NCBI GenBank assembly: GCA_963668585.1
Contig: OY764869.1
Location: 1,798,001-1,862,000, forward strand
DNA length: 64,000 nucleotides
Reading direction: 5' to 3'
DNA from: Bin87 sp963668585
GTDB taxonomy: Bacteria > Chloroflexota > Dehalococcoidia > Lucifugimonadales > UBA3495
Shown: piece after piece, positions 59,864 through 64,000 of the stretch
Position numbering within the stretch: the stretch's first letter is position 1
Layout: every line of letters starts with the position of its first letter
Notes under the pieces: model-generated
What the model was told of the DNA's origin: nothing
Seen by the model: the letters and a program-made list of their open reading frames with translations, nothing else
The model's database searches: none
Position numbers and translations under genes: made by a program

Positions 59864-61573
59864 ATGCAAATGAACGACTTCGTCGTCCGGTTCGCCGGTG
59901 AGGGCGGACAGGGTGTCGTTACCTCAGCGGAAGGATTGGCCCAGGCTTCCACGCAGGTGGGCTACCACGCTTTGACCTATGCCACATTTCCCTCCCAGAT
60001 TCTGGGCGGCCCGACCTGGACCCAGGCCAGAATCCGCACGGAGCCTATCCTGAGCTCCGGCGACCAGGTGGACGTCCTGGTGGCGTTCAACGAAGAAGCC
60101 TACGAAACTCACGCCGAGGAGGTTCGTGAAGGCGGCGTCATCATCTACAACGCCGATGACTTCACGATGACCGATCCGCGGTCATTCGGTTTGGCCATCG
60201 ATTCGCTGGCCCGCTCCACCGGCAACAACCGCGCCGCCAACATGGTTGTGATTGGCGCGTTGGCGCAACTGGTCCACATGCCCCAACAGTACCTGGAAGA
60301 CTTTGTCGAAGCGCGTTTCCGGCGTGGCCGCGACAATGACGAGGAGATCATCACGTCCAACATCCAGGCCATGAACCTGGGGCGGCAGCACGCCGCCGAG
60401 AGCGGTTTCGTGCTGGGCGATCTGGCTCCGCCCAACCCGCCCGACTACACGCAGATGATGCTCAAGGGCAACGAAGCCATCGCGCTGGGGGCCATGCACG
60501 CCGGTTTGAAATTCTATGCGGGCTACCCCATTTCGCCGGCCACCACCATCCTGCTGTGGATGGAGCGCAACCTGATCGGAGAGGACAAGTTCGCCTACCA
60601 GGTTTCCTCAGAGATTGAAGCAATCACCGCCATCCTGGGAGCAGGGTATGCCGGCAAGAAGTCCATGACGGCCACCGCCGGCCCCGGCATCTCGCTCATG
60701 AGCGAGGGTTTGGGTCTCGCCTGGATGGCTGAAATACCGCTGGTGGTGGTGGACGTGCAGCGCGGCGGCCCGGCCACCGGCTTGCCCACCAAGACGGAGC
60801 AATCCGACCTGATGGGCTGCATGTATCCGGCTCACGGCGACGTGCGGATGCCCATCATCGCGCCCGGTTCCGTTGAGGAATGCCTGCTGGCGGGGGCGCA
60901 CGCCATCAACTGGGCGGAGCGCTACCAGGGTCCGGTGATCCTGATGAGCGAAATGTCCATGGCGGAGCGGGTGCAGAACATACCGCGACCCGACCTGAGC
61001 AAGATCCCCGTTGAAGAGCGGTTGACCTACGAAGGCAGCAATGGCTACCACCGGTATTCCGGCCATGAGCTTTCGCCCATGCCGCTGCCCGGCGGTCCCG
61101 GCGCGTATGTCGCCAACGGCAGCGAGCATGACGAAATGGGCGACACCACCCACCTGCCCGCTCGCCACATCCAGATGACCGAACGGCGTTTCAGCAAGCT
61201 AAAGCTGCTGGAAGAAGACAACTACGAGGCTGACAACACCTCCGCCAACATCGCGGTCATGTCCTGGGGCGGCTCCAAGGGGCCGGCGCAGGAAGCCTAC
61301 GATCAGTTGCGCGAAGAGGGCGTGGACGTTGGCTGGTATTTCACCATGTTCCTGAACCCGTTGCCTCCGCGTCTGCTGGAGGAACTGCGGTCAAAGGACC
61401 TGGTGATCGTTCCGGAGTTGAACTATCAGGGCCAGTGGGCTGGCATCCTGCGCTCGGAAGGCGTCAAGGCGCAGGCTATCACGCAATACACCGGCTTGCC
61501 GTTCAAGGTGAGCGACCTGGTGTCCCGAGTCAAAGAGATTGTGTCTGAGCAAACGGAGGCAGCGCGGGTATGA
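59864..61573 (+). CDS. korA: 2-oxoacid:acceptor (ferredoxin) oxidoreductase, alpha/gamma fused subunit
   Basis: A 569-residue subunit. Residues 1-180 are the gamma part (RFAGEGGQGVVTSAEGLAQA, GGPTWTQARI), the rest the alpha part (GNEAIALGAMHAGLKFYAGYPISPATTIL, SEIEAITAILGAGYAGKKSMTATAGPG and VDVQRGGPATGLPTKTEQSDL, in parts). This layout is that of KorA-type 2-oxoglutarate:ferredoxin oxidoreductase, which joins CoA to the 2-oxoacid and reduces ferredoxin. GGAGG lies 9 bases before ATG 59864. The stop overlaps korB by 4 bases. Confidence 0.95.
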   Translation: MQMNDFVVRFAGEGGQGVVTSAEGLAQASTQVGYHALTYATFPSQILGGPTWTQARIRTEPILSSGDQVDVLVAFNEEAYETHAEEVREGGVIIYNADDFTMTDPRSFGLAIDSLARSTGNNRAANMVVIGALAQLVHMPQQYLEDFVEARFRRGRDNDEEIITSNIQAMNLGRQHAAESGFVLGDLAPPNPPDYTQMMLKGNEAIALGAMHAGLKFYAGYPISPATTILLWMERNLIGEDKFAYQVSSEIEAITAILGAGYAGKKSMTATAGPGISLMSEGLGLAWMAEIPLVVVDVQRGGPATGLPTKTEQSDLMGCMYPAHGDVRMPIIAPGSVEECLLAGAHAINWAERYQGPVILMSEMSMAERVQNIPRPDLSKIPVEERLTYEGSNGYHRYSGHELSPMPLPGGPGAYVANGSEHDEMGDTTHLPARHIQMTERRFSKLKLLEEDNYEADNTSANIAVMSWGGSKGPAQEAYDQLREEGVDVGWYFTMFLNPLPPRLLEELRSKDLVIVPELNYQGQWAGILRSEGVKAQAITQYTGLPFKVSDLVSRVKEIVSEQTEAARV

Positions 61574-62436
61574 GCAAGAAGAACCCCGAATACGACTTCA
61601 AATGGTGCCCGGGCTGCGGCGACTTCGGAGTCCGTCGCGCGCTGGAATTCGCGATGATCAACCGGTTGGAAGAGACCGGCAAACCCATCGAGAACAACGT
61701 CGTGGTGGCCGGGATCGGCTGCAGCGGCAACCTGGTCCACCTCCTGGAAGGTGAGCAGCCCTACGGCATTCATGGCATCCACGGGCGCACCCTGCCGGTG
61801 GCCATGGGCGTCAAGATGGCTCGGCCGGAACTGAACGTGGTGGTGGTTGCCGGCGACGGCGACTTCCTGAGCATCGGCGGCGAACACATCGCTCCACAGG
61901 CGGCGCGCAACGTGAACATCACGGCCGTCATCATGGACAACGGGGTGTATGGGCTGACCAAGGGGCAGAGTTCTCCCACCACGGAGATGGGAGCCGTCAC
62001 CAGCAGCACCCCCTTCGGCAAGATCGAAGAGGACCTTGACCCGTTGGAACTCTACCTCACGCTGGGCGTGTCATTCATAGCGTCGGGTTTCTCCGGCCAA
62101 CCGCGAGTCCTGGCGCAGTTGATCAACGAGGGGATGAATCACGACGGAATGTCGATGATTCACGTACAGTCCCCGTGCGTCACCTACAACGACACCTATC
62201 AGTTGATCAAGGGCAATGCCAGGGAAGGCATCGCGCCGGCCCTGTGGGACATCCCCGACGACCATGATCCCAGCAGCAAGCAGGCAGCCTATGAGTTGGT
62301 GCAGCAGGGCGGGTTGCCGGTGGGTGTACTCTTCAAGGATGAAACGCGGAAGTCGCTGGACGGCAACATGAACGTCATCCGGTCCAAGGCGCGCACCCGC
62401 AGCATGGACCAGTTGATGGACGCCTACACGTTCTAG
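61570..62436 (+). CDS. korB: 2-oxoacid:ferredoxin oxidoreductase, beta (ThDP) subunit
   Basis: A 288-residue subunit that binds ThDP and probably a [4Fe-4S] cluster. It has FKWCPGCGDFGVRRAL (two cysteines), VVVAGIGCSGNLVHLL, IHGRTLPVAMGVKMARPELNVVVVAGDGDFLSIGGEH in pieces (ThDP site GDGD), DNGVYGLTKGQSSPT and SPCVTYND. It overlaps korA (ATGA) and ends in a good terminator. Together they serve the TCA cycle as a 2-oxoglutarate or related 2-oxoacid oxidoreductase. Confidence 0.96.
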   Translation: MSKKNPEYDFKWCPGCGDFGVRRALEFAMINRLEETGKPIENNVVVAGIGCSGNLVHLLEGEQPYGIHGIHGRTLPVAMGVKMARPELNVVVVAGDGDFLSIGGEHIAPQAARNVNITAVIMDNGVYGLTKGQSSPTTEMGAVTSSTPFGKIEEDLDPLELYLTLGVSFIASGFSGQPRVLAQLINEGMNHDGMSMIHVQSPCVTYNDTYQLIKGNAREGIAPALWDIPDDHDPSSKQAAYELVQQGGLPVGVLFKDETRKSLDGNMNVIRSKARTRSMDQLMDAYTF

Positions 62437-62459
62437 GCGCCCGTCGAACCGAAAATCAA

Positions 62460-62491
62460 AAGGCCCCCGGCGCAGCACGCCGGGGGCCTTT
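62460..62491 (+). terminator. Hairpin terminator between korB and ccmE (convergent)
   Basis: A perfect 12-base stem AGGCCCCCGGCG (62461-62472) and CGCCGGGGGCCT (62478-62489) with a 5-base loop. A run of AAA flanks the left arm and TT the right, so it can serve both directions. Confidence 0.85.
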
Positions 62492-62508
62492 GCGATTCAA
62501 AGCCGGTG

Positions 62509-63069
62509 TCAGTAACCGGCCTGCGATTCCGCCGCGCCCGGGACGGTGTCGGGGTTTTCCGCCTGCAGCGACTGGTACTTTGAGGGGCACTTGACCAGAA
62601 TGTTGTCGGTTGTGAAAACCGAGTTGGTCGCGTCGTAGTGTCCTTCGAGGATGATTTCGGAGTGGGGGTTGAAGAACAGGTCGGGCAGGACGCCGACGTA
62701 GGTCGCTTCCAACTGCGGGCTGCCCGCCGCCACGCCGGGGACATCCGGTTCCTTGTCGCCCATTGCGAAACGCGACAGGGCGGATCCGTCGTCCCTGCGG
62801 AAACTGTCGGGAGCCAGGGCTCCGGCCACTCGCAGGGTTTGCCCGTCGCGCAGGGTTGGGTCTTCCACGAACTCGCTGACGGTTACGAAGTACAGGGTGT
62901 TGCCGGGGAAGGCGGCGTACACCATGTAGGCAACCGCGAGGGCAATCACTCCGCCCAGTATGATGAGGCGCGTCCGGTGGCTTTGCCAGCCGGAACGCTC
63001 TTCCTCGCGTTCAGCTTCCAGATACGCCGCCGTTTCGCCGGGTGGGGTTGAATAATTGTCGGATTGCAT
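62509..63069 (-). CDS. ccmE: Cytochrome c maturation heme chaperone CcmE, CxxxY type
   Basis: A 186-residue membrane-anchored protein. A charged N-terminus is followed by a single membrane helix (34-53, LIILGGVIALAVAYMVYAAF) and an OB-fold with FVTVSEF, QTLRVAGALAPDSF, ATYVGVLPDLF and EIILEGHY. Heme is bound by a conserved residue after ILVKC: here C161-P-S-K-Y165. Most CcmE proteins have His at this place, so this is the rarer CxxxY form known from archaea and some sulfate reducers. It carries heme from CcmC to the ligase. Convergent with korB. Confidence 0.93.
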   Translation of the reverse strand: MQSDNYSTPPGETAAYLEAEREEERSGWQSHRTRLIILGGVIALAVAYMVYAAFPGNTLYFVTVSEFVEDPTLRDGQTLRVAGALAPDSFRRDDGSALSRFAMGDKEPDVPGVAAGSPQLEATYVGVLPDLFFNPHSEIILEGHYDATNSVFTTDNILVKCPSKYQSLQAENPDTVPGAAESQAGY

Positions 63070-63112
63070 TGTCGCTCAGTGTCCGCTGGCCGTTGCAGAT
63101 TGTCGCTTAAGA

Positions 63113-63310
63113 TTATACCCCGTCATCGTTGGGCGCATCGCCGAGTATGCGTTCTGAGGAAGATGCGCCGGATCGCCGCATATCGTCCAACTCTCTCTGC
63201 ACCGACTGTCGCCGCCACGACATATAGGCGGCATAGATGAAGAAAACCACCCACACCACGGCGAAGGCGGCAAACAGGAATGGAAGGTTGGCAGGCGGTA
63301 GTTCGGTCAT
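63113..63310 (-). CDS. ccmD: CcmD-like small membrane protein
   Basis: A 65-residue protein with one membrane helix (LPFLFAAFAVVWVVFFIYAAY, about 9-29) followed by a basic stretch (WRRQSVQRELDDMRR). Size, topology and its place between ccmC and ccmE identify CcmD, which helps release holo-CcmE from CcmC. It starts one base after the ccmC stop, so translation is coupled. Confidence 0.9.
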   Translation of the reverse strand: MTELPPANLPFLFAAFAVVWVVFFIYAAYMSWRRQSVQRELDDMRRSGASSSERILGDAPNDDGV

Positions 63311-63311
63311 G

Positions 63312-64000
63312 TCAATCGGAGTTTCCCTCTCGGCGCAATTGCGACAACGCGTCCTCGGCGCCCCTCAAAGCCATCCGTTCCATGAGCAGATAGGCGAACA
63401 GCGTCAGCATGGCCACCAGCGAAAATACGAGGATGCGGGCCATTATGGGTTCCAGCGCATCGTCGGCGGCCTCGGGCCCGATGACCTGCACAGGGTGAAT
63501 CGACCGCCACCACTGCACGGAGTAATACACGATGGGCACGTCCACGAAGCCGATGATTCCCACCACCGCCGACCAGGTGCGTCCCTGTTGCGGAGTCGGA
63601 GCATAGTTTCGGATCATGAGGTAGGCCACGTAGATGAACCATAGGATCAGGGTGGTGGTCAGCCGGGGTTCCCAGGTCCACCAGACTCCCCAGACGGGTC
63701 GTGCCCAGATGACGCCGGTGACCAGGGCGAGGGTTACGAACACCACGCCGACCTCGGCAGATGCGTGGGCCAGTCGGTCCCACCGTTCGGTTCGCCTGAT
63801 CAGGTAGCCGACGCCGGCAATGGCGCACAGCAGGAAACCGAGGAACGACAGGATGGATATGGGCACATGGATGTAGAAGATTCTCTGGATGTGGCCCAGT
63901 ACCAGGTCGGTTGGCGCCACCATGAAAATCAGGTAGCCATCCACCAGCGTGAGCGCCGCCGCCAGCAGCAGCATCCAGATGCGTGGATCCCGGTACGTCG
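63312..64000 (-). CDS. ccmC: Heme exporter CcmC, 5-prime end beyond the window
   Basis: At least 229 residues of a six-helix membrane protein. It has the CcmC WxWD-type heme loop region in VWGVWWTWEPRLTTTLIL and the flanking histidines in IHVPISIL and HPVQVIG. The frame stays open past M at 63974 (TYRDPRIWMLLL) to the edge, so the start is probably outside. CcmC binds heme on the outer face and loads it on CcmE. It is followed by ccmD and ccmE on the same strand. Confidence 0.94.
   Translation of the reverse strand, partial: TYRDPRIWMLLLAAALTLVDGYLIFMVAPTDLVLGHIQRIFYIHVPISILSFLGFLLCAIAGVGYLIRRTERWDRLAHASAEVGVVFVTLALVTGVIWARPVWGVWWTWEPRLTTTLILWFIYVAYLMIRNYAPTPQQGRTWSAVVGIIGFVDVPIVYYSVQWWRSIHPVQVIGPEAADDALEPIMARILVFSLVAMLTLFAYLLMERMALRGAEDALSQLRREGNSD

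Overview
The window is a contiguous, gene-dense bacterial chromosome segment of high GC with about 62 protein genes and no rRNA, tRNA or CRISPR array that I could find. The gene content suggests a Chloroflexota member of the SAR202/Dehalococcoidia type, or a close relative: luciferase-like flavin oxidoreductases, a Ddn-type F420 enzyme, amidohydrolases, a Rieske oxygenase, lone xanthine-dehydrogenase-type molybdenum subunits, a KorAB 2-oxoacid:ferredoxin oxidoreductase, a methylmalonyl-CoA mutase subunit and a late quinone pathway built on UbiA/UbiD/UbiX/UbiE. This placement is inferred from content; no marker-gene phylogeny was possible.

Layout. 1-11.5 kb: end of a GMC oxidoreductase, a SulP transporter, an F420/FMN oxidoreductase, a lactonase, a VOC protein, an amidohydrolase, an HpcH/HpaI aldolase, a flavin halogenase-like enzyme, a VapBC-type toxin-antitoxin pair and a ThDP enzyme. 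11.5-20.2 kb: a Ddn-type protein, a zinc-ribbon protein behind a clear promoter with an embedded dyad, and the quinone genes ubiD, ubiA-ubiX and menG, interrupted by a frameshifted Uma2 gene, a MITE-like element, an orphan solute-binding protein and a DHFR-like gene. 20.5-29.2 kb: RidA-like protein, dienelactone hydrolase, amidase, NAD-kinase-like protein coupled to two TauE/SafE exporters, thioredoxin reductase and a nucleotide-sugar epimerase. 29.2-30.2 kb is a gene-free stretch of decayed repeats. 30.2-46.8 kb is catabolic: hydrolase, LLM oxidoreductase, a low-GC HTH/antitoxin cassette, Rieske oxygenase, amidohydrolase, two molybdenum hydroxylase subunits, a secreted LRR metalloprotease-like protein, Nudix hydrolase, dihydropyrimidinase-like protein and a membrane-anchored sulfite-oxidase-like protein. 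46.8-59 kb: a HEPN gene pair, RNase HI, an EF-G-like factor, two Uma2 nucleases, methylmalonyl-CoA mutase, a HelD/UvrD-like helicase, tyrS and ribF. 59.6-64 kb: korAB behind a promoter with a leader hairpin, then the cytochrome c maturation genes ccmC-ccmD-ccmE, with ccmC running off the window.

Functionally, the quinone genes, KorAB, Ccm proteins and molybdenum enzymes point to a respiring organism that oxidises varied organic acids, cyclic amides and aromatic compounds. Non-coding structure is prominent. A palindrome family (pattern GGGGCGGG-TTTCAAA-CCCGCCCC) sits between converging genes in six of seven copies and probably ends transcription in both directions. Two further repeat families (a MITE-like element with GCCATTCGAT ends and a dRS3-like element) fill most of the longer intergenic spaces.
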